Shown: positions 1 to 6,285, counted from the first letter of the stretch. The stretch is DNA of 6,312 bases from Gracilibacteraceae bacterium (GCA_031274335.1 JAISQG010000090.1:1-6312); one strand, 5' to 3'. The notes: a model not told the origin generated them from the letters alone. A program made the numbers and translations.

Positions 1-262
1 CTGGACTCAGGCCGTCGCGCACGATTGTGCCGCCGATGCCGACGCTTTCCCTGGTGTCGAGGCCGCGCTTGTAATCATAATATTCGTTGAACAAATTCGT
101 CGCGATCTGAATGAAAAGGCAGGCGGCCAGCATGATGAGGCCGCGGGGCAGGAAAAAAACGCCGGCGGCTTTCAGGGCATAAGCGCTGCCGACGGCCACA
201 GGCACGAAGCTCGCGCTTAAAGTATGGGGGCGCAGCATGCGCCAAAATACAGAAACATTCAT
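1..262 (-). CDS. menA: 1,4-dihydroxy-2-naphthoate polyprenyltransferase MenA (UbiA family), N-terminal part
   Basis: Partial gene: 87 codons from an ATG at 262, continuing past base 1. MenA is an integral membrane enzyme that attaches a polyprenyl chain to 1,4-dihydroxy-2-naphthoate, the step giving demethylmenaquinone. Seen here: a short cytoplasmic start (MNVSVFWRMLRPHTL), a first hydrophobic segment at about residues 16-38, a second at about 41-58, then the first Asp-rich prenyl-diphosphate/Mg2+ site, NEYYDYKRGLD (residues 59-69). It follows the N(D/E)xxDxxxxxD spacing of MenA. After it comes SVGIGGTIVRDGLSP, also typical of MenA. AAAAAGG (270-276) lies 7 bases before the ATG and supports this start. 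The gene begins 26 bases after the nif3 stop with no terminator between, so it is probably in the same operon. Family (UbiA) is certain. MenA rather than another UbiA member is strongly favoured, but the second Asp motif is outside the window. Confidence 0.88.
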   Translation of the reverse strand, partial: MNVSVFWRMLRPHTLSASFVPVAVGSAYALKAAGVFFLPRGLIMLAACLFIQIATNLFNEYYDYKRGLDTRESVGIGGTIVRDGLSP

Positions 263-288
263 CGTCCGGCCTTTTTCCGCGGCATGGC

Positions 289-1437
289 TCAGCCCTCGTG
301 CCGGCTTATCGCGATTTCCACGCCGGCCAGTTCTTTTTGCCCGCGCAAATAATCCGCGAGCGCCGGCAGCATCGGAACCTCGCTCAAAAAATGCCCCATT
401 TCGGCGACGGCCATGCCCCGAGCCAGACAGTCCAGGCGATGATGGTAATCAAGCTCCCCCGTGACAAAAAGATCCGCGCCGCGGGCCAAAGCCCTGCCGG
501 CCAGGCTGTTGCCGCTGCCGTTGCTGACGGCGATCCGGCGCACAGGTTTCTTCGCCTCCCCGAACCAGCGGATAACGGATAAATCATAGGGATGAGCCCA
601 CAGAGAGGAATTTTCCGCGAGGCCGGCCATAAAACCCGCCCGCACGTCCTCCAGCGGCACGGCGGCGGGCAAGCGTCCGATGAGACCGTATCCGCGCTTT
701 TTCCCTTCCTGCCGCAAGGGGATGATGTCAAAGGCCGGTTCTTCATAAGGATGAACCCGGCGCAGCGCCCGGAGCGCCGGGGACAGGTTTTTTTCCGTCA
801 CGGAGCTTTCCAGGCGCGTTTCGGCCACCCGGGCCAATTCACCCACCCGCCCCGCAAACGGCGTCGCGCCGGGGAGCGGACGGAACGAGCCTTCGCCTTC
901 CGCCTGAAAAAAACATTCCGCGTAGGCCTCGCTATGAGGGCCGCCTGTCAGCCCGGCACCGGCGCCCGCGCCGGCCAAGGCCTGACGCACGGCCTCCGCC
1001 TGGGCCGGCGGCACGTAAACCACGAGCTTGAACACGGTCTCCGCCCCCGTCGTCTCCAGAAAATCCGTTTCCCGCAAAGACAGCGTCCGCCCCAGAGCCA
1101 GGCTGGAGGAAAGGGGCGATTGGTCGAGGTTGGTATGCACGGCCAAATAGGCGATCCCTTGGCGGGCCAAACGCAGGGGAACAAGAGCCGCCGCGTTGTC
1201 GGAGCGCAAATTGCGCAGCGGCTGAAATATGAGCGGATGATGCGCCACGATGAGCTCCGCCCCCAGCGCGGCCGCCTCGTCCGCGACGGCGGGCACGCCG
1301 TCCAGGGCGATCAGGATTTTGCTGACCGGCGCCGCGCCGTCACCGACAAGAAGGCCGGGATTGTCCCAGCTTTCCGCCCAGGCTTTTGGCGCCGGGACCT
1401 CCAGCAATTGCTCAATCAAGCCGACGGATACAGCCAT
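289..1437 (-). CDS. Nif3-like dinuclear metal centre protein (DUF34/NIF3 family)
   Basis: 382 residues from the ATG at 1437. Members form hexameric toroids with a two-metal site. The cellular role is unsettled, and a GTP cyclohydrolase I type 2 label is sometimes used without good support. The metal ligands known from the family are all visible: His66-His67 in VAHHPLIF, His101 and Asp105 in VHTNLD, and His349 and Glu353 in EMGHFLSE. Between the two halves (about residues 125-245) is the PII-like middle domain of the longer bacterial form. It carries the GxGxFxPxxGxxPxxG pattern at 182-197 and HPYEEPAFD at 229-237. The open frame extends 80 codons further upstream, but that part is antisense-like Arg/Ala-rich sequence inside trmK. 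The start at 1437 is preceded by GGGAGG (1448-1453) at 10 bases and matches family N-termini. The gene overlaps trmK by 22 bases, the trmK-nif3 pairing common in Firmicutes. Confidence 0.95.
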   Translation of the reverse strand: MAVSVGLIEQLLEVPAPKAWAESWDNPGLLVGDGAAPVSKILIALDGVPAVADEAAALGAELIVAHHPLIFQPLRNLRSDNAAALVPLRLARQGIAYLAVHTNLDQSPLSSSLALGRTLSLRETDFLETTGAETVFKLVVYVPPAQAEAVRQALAGAGAGAGLTGGPHSEAYAECFFQAEGEGSFRPLPGATPFAGRVGELARVAETRLESSVTEKNLSPALRALRRVHPYEEPAFDIIPLRQEGKKRGYGLIGRLPAAVPLEDVRAGFMAGLAENSSLWAHPYDLSVIRWFGEAKKPVRRIAVSNGSGNSLAGRALARGADLFVTGELDYHHRLDCLARGMAVAEMGHFLSEVPMLPALADYLRGQKELAGVEIAISRHEG

Positions 1438-2210
1438 TGTTCTGTTTCCTCCCAAATACTCAGTCTCCGGCGCGTTTCGGCCAGGCGCTCCGCCAAAATC
1501 CGCGTTTGGGGCTCCGGCAGTCCGGCGCCCGGCTCTTCGGCCGGCGCCAGGCGCGCGATCACGCGCCGCAGCCTGGCGATTTCCTCCCGCAAAACCCGCT
1601 GAAAAAGCGGCCCGCCAGCCGCGGGCAAAAGCGTCCCGTATTCGGCCCAAAACTCTCGGCGGCGGTCGGCGGGCCAAGGTTCCGGCTCATCGATCCGGTC
1701 TGTCGCCGCGTCTGTCGCCGCGCCGCGCTCCCAGCGCATAACCGTGTAGAGGCGCTCCCGCTCCGCGACCAGGCCTTCCGCCCGCAGGCGCCAGCCCCGG
1801 CGGAGCAGGGCGCGGCGCAGGGGAGCCGCCCCGCCCTGAGGTTGCAGGATCAGGGTTTGCACTCCCGCGAGGGCTTCCCGCTCCGGGTTTAATATCTCCA
1901 GCATCACGCCGCCGCCCATGCCGGCGATAGTCACGACGTCCGCTTCGCCCTTGCGGATGGGCGCCAGCCCGTCGCCCAGCCGCAGGGCGATACGGCCGGT
2001 CAGGCCGTGGCGGGCCAGGTTCCGCTCCGCCGCCTGCAGCGGCCCGCCCCGGACGTCGGTGCCTATCGCCGAACGGGCCGCGCCCTGCCGCACGAGATAA
2101 ATCGGCAGCAGGGCGTGGTCCGTGCCGATGTCGCCCAAACGGGCGCCAAGCGGCACATGGGCGGCGACGGCCTCGAGACGGGGGCCGAGCTTTACCAGGG
2201 GCTCAACCAT
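1416..2210 (-). CDS. trmK: tRNA (adenine(22)-N1)-methyltransferase TrmK
   Basis: 264 residues. TrmK uses S-adenosylmethionine to methylate N1 of A22 in the D-arm region of bacterial tRNAs; it is a cytoplasmic Rossmann-fold methyltransferase with a C-terminal helical domain. Visible motifs: SAM motif I, GDIGTDHALLPIYLV (26-40); the acidic residue Asp52 in GTDVRGGPLQAAERN; LGDGL (78-82); and the family signature TIAGMGGGVMLEIL (94-107), followed by LILQPQGGA (120-128). Residues about 180-255 are charged and helical, with the look of the coiled-coil C-terminal domain. The ATG at 2210 overlaps the rex stop by 8 bases. The upstream ribosome binding site is weak (AGGCC), so translational coupling to rex is likely. 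Length is slightly above the usual 230-240 residues, partly from a linker at 163-180 that contains a perfect AATD-AATD duplication. Confident by motifs. Confidence 0.95.
   Translation of the reverse strand: MVEPLVKLGPRLEAVAAHVPLGARLGDIGTDHALLPIYLVRQGAARSAIGTDVRGGPLQAAERNLARHGLTGRIALRLGDGLAPIRKGEADVVTIAGMGGGVMLEILNPEREALAGVQTLILQPQGGAAPLRRALLRRGWRLRAEGLVAERERLYTVMRWERGAATDAATDRIDEPEPWPADRRREFWAEYGTLLPAAGGPLFQRVLREEIARLRRVIARLAPAEEPGAGLPEPQTRILAERLAETRRRLSIWEETEQWLYPSA
1698..1721 (-). repeat. 12-base perfect tandem duplication inside trmK
   Basis: Two head-to-tail copies of a 12-base unit (plus strand gtctgtcgccgc) occupy 1698-1709 and 1710-1721. The unit length is a multiple of three, so the frame is kept, and it encodes AATD twice (TrmK residues 164-171). 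It falls in the linker between the catalytic and C-terminal domains, where length change is probably tolerated. It looks like a slippage duplication. Confidence 0.85.
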
Positions 2211-2844
2211 ACCGGCCTATACTTTCGCCCGCTTGGAAAGTCAGCACCTCCAGCTGCACAGTCAAATCCACGTTGCGCACGTGAATCGACGGCGGCGTCA
2301 CCAGATTCACGGAAGCGAAATTGAGAATGGCCTTGATTCCGCCTTCGACCAGCGCGTCCGCTACGTTTTGCGCCTGAGCGGCCGGCACGCAGATAACGCC
2401 GATATCCGCTTTTTTCTGCGACACGGCCTCCCGGATTTTTTCCGCGGGCAAAACCTCCACACCCTCGAAAAATCCGCCGATTTTGGCCGGGTCGTTGTCG
2501 AAAATGCAATTGACCGCAAAGCCGTGCTCCCGAAATCCTTTGTGCATGATCAGAGCCCGCCCCAGGCTGCCGATGCCCACGAGGGCCAGACGCCACTCGT
2601 CGCCCAAATGCAGGATTTTCCGGATGTGCTCGTTCAATTCCTTGATGTTGTAGCCGACGCCCCGAATGCCGAATTCACCGAAATAAGCCAGATCTTTGCG
2701 CACCTGCGCCGAAGTCACGCCCGCGCCGTCCGCGATGTCACTGGAGGACGCCATTTCAATCCCGTCGTGATTCAATTGCGTCAAAAAGCGCGAATACACG
2801 GACATGCGCATGATCGTTGCCACCGGTATTTTCGTAATCTTCAA
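2203..2844 (-). CDS. rex: Redox-sensing transcriptional repressor Rex
   Basis: 213 residues from a TTG start at 2844. Rex is a homodimeric repressor that binds DNA when NAD+ is abundant and releases it when NADH rises; it controls fermentation and respiration genes. The N-terminal winged helix-turn-helix is residues 1-80, with SSSDIADGAGVTSAQVRKDL (33-52) and the Rex signature AYFGEFGIRGVGYNI (53-67). The NAD(H) Rossmann domain follows, with GIGSLG (90-95, usually GVGNLG) and Asp116 ending the second strand in IFDND. The C-terminal swapped helix ends in LEVLTFQAGESIGRYG. A GTG at 2853 is in frame, but it overlaps the AAGGAG site itself. TTG at 2844 sits 8 bases after that site and gives MKITKIPVATI, a normal Rex start. 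Separated from folC by 5 bases. Confidence 0.95.
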   Translation of the reverse strand: MKITKIPVATIMRMSVYSRFLTQLNHDGIEMASSSDIADGAGVTSAQVRKDLAYFGEFGIRGVGYNIKELNEHIRKILHLGDEWRLALVGIGSLGRALIMHKGFREHGFAVNCIFDNDPAKIGGFFEGVEVLPAEKIREAVSQKKADIGVICVPAAQAQNVADALVEGGIKAILNFASVNLVTPPSIHVRNVDLTVQLEVLTFQAGESIGRYG

Positions 2845-2849
2845 ACCAT

Positions 2850-4184
2850 TCACTCCTTATTTAACAAATGAGCGCGCACCGCGCCGATCATGTAAAAAGA
2901 ACCGGTCACGCATATGAGATCCCCCGGGCCGGCTTCCCGCAGGCAGGCTTCTATGCCGGCCACCGGATCCTCGATCGCTTCCGTCCTTTCCGCCCCGAGG
3001 CAAGCCGCCGCCAGATCCGCCGCTTCCCGGAAAGCGGCGCGCGGCGAGTCGGGGCGCACGACGACAATCCGCGCGGCCGGCGGCGCGATGAGCGCGATCA
3101 TTTTTTCAATCTCCTTGTCCCGCAGGACGCCGAGGCAGACAATAAGGCGTTCCCGGCGGTAATCCGTGCCGGCGTATTCCCGCAGCGATTCGGCCAGCGT
3201 CCGCATCCCGGCTTCGTTGTGCGCCCCGTCGAGCAAAACACGCTTGCCGCCGCAGTCAATCAATTCCTGCCGGCCCGGCCACACCGCCTGAGCCAGACCC
3301 CGCCGCACGGCCTCGCCGGGAATGTCCGCCCCCCGCTCTTCGCACAGCAATTCAGCCGCCGTCAGGGCCACGGCGGCGTTCAGGCACTGGTGCGCTCCCC
3401 GCAGCCCGACGCGCAAATCGGTGAAAACGCGGCCGGGGCCGTAATAATCCATCGTTCCCGGCGCGGAAGACCGGCCCCTGCTCCATTTGACATCCCTGCC
3501 CACCTCGATCAGGCGGGAACCCCGCTCTTCCGCCGCGCGGCGCAGGACGAGCATGGCTTCCGGCGGCTGGGGCGCGGAAATCACCGGCACGCCGGGCTTG
3601 ATGATGCCCGCTTTCACCGCGGCGATTTTTTCCACCGTGTCGCCGAGATAATCGGGATGATCAAAGCTGATGCTCGTCAGGACGGAGAGAAGGGGCGTCA
3701 CCACGTTCGTCGAATCAATCGCGCCGCCCATCCCCACCTCAAGCAGGACGAAGTCGGGCCGCCGTGCGGCCAGCCAGTCGAGAGCCAGCGCCGTGGAGAC
3801 TTCAAATTCTGTCGGGTGTTCGCCGCCCGCCGCCAGAATTTCCGCCAAAAGCGGTTTCATTTTTGCTATGCCCGCCACCACGTCAGCCGGAGTGATCATT
3901 TCCCCGTTCAGCGTGACGCGTTCGCGGTAATCGTGCAAATGCGGCGAAATAAACGCCCCCGCCGTGTAGCCGGCTTGCGTGAGGATGCTCCGCAGGAAGG
4001 CCAGCACGGAGCCTTTGCCATTCGTGCCTCCGATATGGACGACGGGCAAACCGCGTTCCGGGCGGCCGAGACGGTCGAGCAGGGCCTCCATGCGTCCCAG
4101 GCCCAGGTTTATGCCGAAAGCTGTCAGTTCACGGATGAAGCGCAAAGCCTCCGCATAGGCTTCATTATCAGAATATTTCAGCAT
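2850..4184 (-). CDS. folC: Folylpolyglutamate synthase / dihydrofolate synthase FolC
   Basis: 444 residues from the ATG at 4184. FolC adds glutamate to dihydropteroate and/or to folates, using ATP, and keeps folates in the cytoplasm; it belongs to the Mur ligase fold. Visible: P-loop GGTNGKGSV (52-60); FISPHLHDYRERVTLNG (78-94), the folate-loop region; EVGMGG (149-154); SISFDHPDYLG (171-181) with the metal-binding His176; VKAGIIK (190-196) with the lysine expected to be carbamylated; WPGRQE (302-307); and LLDGAHN (317-323), with the Asp and His of the C-terminal ATP site. The open frame continues to a GTG at 4256, but the extra 24 residues do not resemble FolC N-termini and that GTG lacks a good ribosome binding site. 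AAAAGGAG (4201-4208) is 16 bases from the ATG, longer than ideal, so the exact start is uncertain. Whether it has both activities cannot be told from motifs alone. Confidence 0.95.
   Translation of the reverse strand: MLKYSDNEAYAEALRFIRELTAFGINLGLGRMEALLDRLGRPERGLPVVHIGGTNGKGSVLAFLRSILTQAGYTAGAFISPHLHDYRERVTLNGEMITPADVVAGIAKMKPLLAEILAAGGEHPTEFEVSTALALDWLAARRPDFVLLEVGMGGAIDSTNVVTPLLSVLTSISFDHPDYLGDTVEKIAAVKAGIIKPGVPVISAPQPPEAMLVLRRAAEERGSRLIEVGRDVKWSRGRSSAPGTMDYYGPGRVFTDLRVGLRGAHQCLNAAVALTAAELLCEERGADIPGEAVRRGLAQAVWPGRQELIDCGGKRVLLDGAHNEAGMRTLAESLREYAGTDYRRERLIVCLGVLRDKEIEKMIALIAPPAARIVVVRPDSPRAAFREAADLAAACLGAERTEAIEDPVAGIEACLREAGPGDLICVTGSFYMIGAVRAHLLNKE
2853..2858 (-). promoter_or_regulatory. 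Ribosome binding site that decides the rex start
   Basis: AAGGAG on the minus strand, formed by the last two sense codons of folC (Lys-Glu). It stands 8 bases before TTG (2844-2842). The in-frame GTG (2853-2851) shares its first G with this site, so it cannot be served by it. The out-of-frame ATG at 2849 reads only two codons to a stop. This favours TTG and implies that rex translation is fed by ribosomes finishing folC. Confidence 0.75.
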
Positions 4185-4200
4185 ATTAAGAATTATATTT

Positions 4201-4208
4201 CTCCTTTT
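4201..4208 (-). promoter_or_regulatory. Candidate folC ribosome binding site at unusual spacing
   Basis: AAAAGGAG on the minus strand, 16 bases before the ATG at 4184, against the usual 5-10. In frame between them are only ATA (4196) and ATT (4193); ATT would be at 7 bases. The same stretch contains TATAAT (4197-4192), a perfect -10 hexamer, but no -35 at 16-18 bases, so I do not call a promoter. Confidence 0.45.
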
Positions 4209-4260
4209 TATTCGGGCGGCGCCGGGCAAATCCGCGAGATACGGTTTGCGCACCACCTTG

Positions 4261-5829
4261 TTATTTCAGCCCGATATTGATTTCTCCGTCCACGTTCGTG
4301 ACGCGGCAGTTATAGGCGGTGTCCTCCAGCTTCTGCCGGGCGCCCAGCAGCATGAGATCCGTGCCGGGGTAAGCCGTGCCGATGATGATGGCCCCTTGCG
4401 CCATTTCCTGCTCTCGCATCGTGATTCCGGTCAGCGCCGCGTTGATTTTGGCCAGTTTTATTTTCAGCGCGGCCTGCTGCTCGCGCAGGTTTTGCACTAT
4501 CTGAGCTTTTTCTGCCGGGATTTCTCCCTGCTTGCTGAATATGGCCGCAATCGAGTCGAGCTTCGCTTGCTCTGTTTTGGCTTCTTCCCGCAAGCGCCGG
4601 CCTTCCTCCGCATAGGATGGCAAAATCCGGATGGACAGCGCGGTGGGGATATAGCGAAAGTCGGCGCCGACGGAGCGCGCCTCTATTTTTTTCATGGATA
4701 AAACAGAACCGCCGATAATGCAGCCCGGTGCCAGGGTGACGAGCACCTCGCCGCCGCACTCGATTTTGCAGTTGATGGCGCTGCCGAGCAATATATCGCC
4801 TTTGGCGTAGACTATGGTATGTTCAAGAAATTTGCAGCGGATATTGCCTTCGGCGCGCAAGGTGCCGCGTGAATTGCCGTTCATGCCGTACTCAATTACA
4901 ATATCTCCGCCCGCGACCAGAGCCGCGTCTTCCACCATCTGCCGCACGACGATGTTGCCGGTGGCCTGGACGCGGAATCCGTTGCGCACAGCCCCGCTAA
5001 TCACAATATTGCCCTCGACGTTCAGGTTGCCTGTGGAAAAATCGACATCCCCTTCGATCATCACGGTGTTTTCGATGTCCAAGCGCCCGCGGCGCTGGCG
5101 AATTGTCCCGTCAATAGCGGCCACCAGTTCCGAGCCGTCCTCGTTCAGCATGGTGTTTTGCCCCTGCGGCACGAGCGCCGGCCGTCCGGGCCGCCCCGGA
5201 ATGATCGCTCCCCTGACGCTGTAGCCGTCTGCTGGCGGGACCGGCGGATGGATTCGGCAGAGAGAGGCGCCGGCTTTGACAGTCACCAGCCAGTAAAGGT
5301 TTTTGTAATCGATCTGTTTGTTGCCGTCCGCTTGTGTGAGGCGCGCTTTTTCCGGCACGTCAATCAGGTATTCCACATAGCCGTCCTGGCCGTGCGCGGG
5401 CCGCGTTCCTTTTGCGAGTAGAACAAGCCGCATCGGGTGCAGCAGCGCTTCGGCGAGAGCGGATTCATCAAGGCCGTGCGTGATTCCGCGGGCGGCCAGC
5501 TCGTTGCGCGCCGTTTCCGCCGAAACGGGTTCGCCGCGGCGATACGGCGGGAAAACAAACAGCCAGGCCTCGGTTTCGTCACTGTCAAACATGATAACCG
5601 GCAGACCGTGAATCGGCCCGCCGGCCGGCGAATTCCATCCGGCTAGGAGTTTGTCGGCGCAGGTATCCAGTTCCAGCCAATACGCCTGCATTTTGTCGTC
5701 GTTCTCCGAGCCGGCAGGCAAAAAAACCTCTGTCGTGAGCGGCGCGCTTTCCCCAAGGCCGCGCCAGAGGCGATATAGCTTGAACAGATGCGGCAGCGCG
5801 TCCGTAATTGCGGTTTTTTCATCATTCAT
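4261..5829 (-). CDS. fapA: FapA family protein (DUF342, polymer-forming beta-helix)
   Basis: 522 residues. The family name comes from flagellar assembly protein A of Vibrio; most members are uncharacterised, and many sit near flagellar or chemotaxis genes. Layout: an N-terminal extension of about 75 residues with no motif I know; the FapA N-terminal domain at about 80-240, ending in DGYSVRGAIIPGRPG (201-215), LVPQGQNTMLNEDGSELVAAIDG (219-241); then a right-handed beta-helix at about 242-400 made of short glycine-turn strands (VDFSTGNLNVEGNIVISGAV at 262-281, GNIRCKFLEHTIVYAKGDI at 328-346); a coiled coil at about 404-465 rich in E, K, A and Q; and a short C-terminal tail. No signal peptide or membrane segment, so it is probably cytoplasmic. 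AAAGGCGG (5840-5847) is 10 bases before the ATG. It is the first gene of the tight block and lies just downstream of a yjfB-like motility gene. Family is sure; function is not. Confidence 0.9.
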   Translation of the reverse strand: MNDEKTAITDALPHLFKLYRLWRGLGESAPLTTEVFLPAGSENDDKMQAYWLELDTCADKLLAGWNSPAGGPIHGLPVIMFDSDETEAWLFVFPPYRRGEPVSAETARNELAARGITHGLDESALAEALLHPMRLVLLAKGTRPAHGQDGYVEYLIDVPEKARLTQADGNKQIDYKNLYWLVTVKAGASLCRIHPPVPPADGYSVRGAIIPGRPGRPALVPQGQNTMLNEDGSELVAAIDGTIRQRRGRLDIENTVMIEGDVDFSTGNLNVEGNIVISGAVRNGFRVQATGNIVVRQMVEDAALVAGGDIVIEYGMNGNSRGTLRAEGNIRCKFLEHTIVYAKGDILLGSAINCKIECGGEVLVTLAPGCIIGGSVLSMKKIEARSVGADFRYIPTALSIRILPSYAEEGRRLREEAKTEQAKLDSIAAIFSKQGEIPAEKAQIVQNLREQQAALKIKLAKINAALTGITMREQEMAQGAIIIGTAYPGTDLMLLGARQKLEDTAYNCRVTNVDGEINIGLK

Positions 5830-5860
5830 ATGATATCATCCGCCTTTTATCATAATTGGC

Positions 5861-5890
5861 AAAACAGGACGCCGGAAGGGCGCCCTGTTT
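5861..5890 (-). terminator. Intrinsic terminator or attenuator between the yjfB-like gene and fapA
   Basis: On the minus strand the arms 5890-5879 and 5873-5862 form a 12-base-pair stem with one G-U pair and a 5-base loop (CTTCC). Four U follow or overlap the stem end, then GCC. On the plus strand the G-U becomes an A-C mismatch and the tail is shorter, so minus is the better direction. It ends only 31 bases before the fapA ATG. The U tract is short, so termination may be partial. Confidence 0.6.
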
Positions 5891-5908
5891 CCTGAACCGC
5901 CATTCAGG
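5891..5908. repeat. Small inverted repeat beside the terminator
   Basis: CCTGAA / TTCAGG, a 6-base-pair stem with a 6-base loop, one base away from the terminator stem. It has no U tract. It may stack with the neighbouring hairpin in the leader RNA. Confidence 0.45.
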
Positions 5909-5935
5909 CCGAACGGATTGCTATACTGTTTATAT

Positions 5936-5956
5936 GGAACTGTTTGCGCAAGTTCC
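5936..5956. repeat. Small inverted repeat after the yjfB-like gene
   Basis: GGAACT / AGTTCC, 6 base pairs around a 9-base spacer, 21 bases downstream of the yjfB-like stop codon on the minus strand. It could be a 3' end hairpin of that mRNA or a protein site. Confidence 0.4.
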
Positions 5957-5976
5957 TAAGCGTCAAACGCCAAGTG

Positions 5977-6153
5977 TCAGGCGTATGTGTCCAGAATATT
6001 GGCGGCCGGAGGAAGCATTTGTTCAATCATCTGCAATTCCGACTGCGTTTCAAGCTCCATCGATTTGTCGAGCATACGCAAGCCCACTTGGTACATCATC
6101 TGCGACTGCTTCATGTTCAAGCCCGCGGCGGCCACGGACATCATTGTATCCAT
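5977..6153 (-). CDS. YjfB-like putative motility protein (small)
   Basis: 58 residues, starting MDTMMSVAAAGLNMKQSQM and ending AANILDTYA. Size, the MD start with Met- and Gln-rich amphipathic helices, and the LRMLDKSME segment match the YjfB putative motility protein family of Firmicutes (about 60 residues, often co-regulated with flagellar genes; molecular role unknown). No signal peptide, no cysteine, no membrane segment; two helices with a break near PPAAN are likely. AAGGAGG (6161-6167) stands 7 bases before the ATG, an almost ideal ribosome binding site, which makes this a real gene despite its length. It is separated from fapA by 147 bases with a terminator-like hairpin, so it is probably its own transcript or the last gene of one that starts right of the window. 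Family call is by pattern memory and moderately sure; coding status is surer. Confidence 0.75.
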   Translation of the reverse strand: MDTMMSVAAAGLNMKQSQMMYQVGLRMLDKSMELETQSELQMIEQMLPPAANILDTYA

Positions 6154-6160
6154 ATTGTTA

Positions 6161-6167
6161 CCTCCTT
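6161..6167 (-). promoter_or_regulatory. Strong ribosome binding site of the yjfB-like gene
   Basis: AAGGAGG, full complement to the 16S anti-Shine-Dalgarno core, 7 bases before ATG 6153. It is the strongest such site in the window and suggests an abundant small protein. Confidence 0.85.
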
Positions 6168-6248
6168 ATAGGAACTGGCTGCGAATAACTTGTACATCTT
6201 GCTTGCCCTTTTGCGGTCTGTCTGTGTTGTCGGGCTTGCAACTATGTC

Positions 6249-6285
6249 GCATTGCCAATGTTATCATGTCTGTATTCGGCAATGC
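6249..6285. repeat. Inverted repeat in the leader region upstream of the yjfB-like gene
   Basis: GCATTGCC (6249-6256) and GGCAATGC (6278-6285) form perfect 8-base arms around a 21-base spacer. Its left arm also belongs to an 11-base palindrome, CATTGCCAATG (6250-6260). No U tract follows on either strand. The surrounding 6170-6312 has no gene I can support. I find no convincing sigma-A promoter there, nor a sigma-D one (GCCGAATA at 6281-6274 minus strand resembles the -10, but lacks TAAA upstream). Confidence 0.4.

Noticed and set aside
592..1602. 336-codon plus-strand frame opposite nif3 and trmK
   Set aside because: Arg/Gly/Gln-rich shadow sequence with no ribosome binding site or motif; both minus-strand genes are clear.
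1438..1677. 80-codon upstream extension of the nif3 frame
   Set aside because: Lies wholly within trmK in another frame, is Arg/Ala/Gly-rich, and the internal ATG 1437 has a good ribosome binding site and matches family starts.
2861..2869. TTGTTAA half-site (minus strand) just before rex, resembling a clostridial Rex operator half
   Set aside because: The second half-site is missing and the bases are coding (Leu-Leu-Asn of FolC).
2122..2871. 249-codon plus-strand frame opposite rex
   Set aside because: Antisense shadow; Rex signature motifs occupy the minus strand throughout.
2868..4280. 470-codon open frame on the plus strand opposite folC
   Set aside because: Mirror of the GC-rich, strongly codon-biased folC gene. 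The translation is Arg/His/Gly/Ala-rich without any domain, and the minus strand has full FolC motifs.
6141..6197. 18-codon minus-strand frame (MYKLFAASSYKEVTIWIQ) overlapping the yjfB-like start, as a leader peptide
   Set aside because: Only a weak GGG-type site upstream, and its frame runs through the strong ribosome binding site of the next gene; probably chance.
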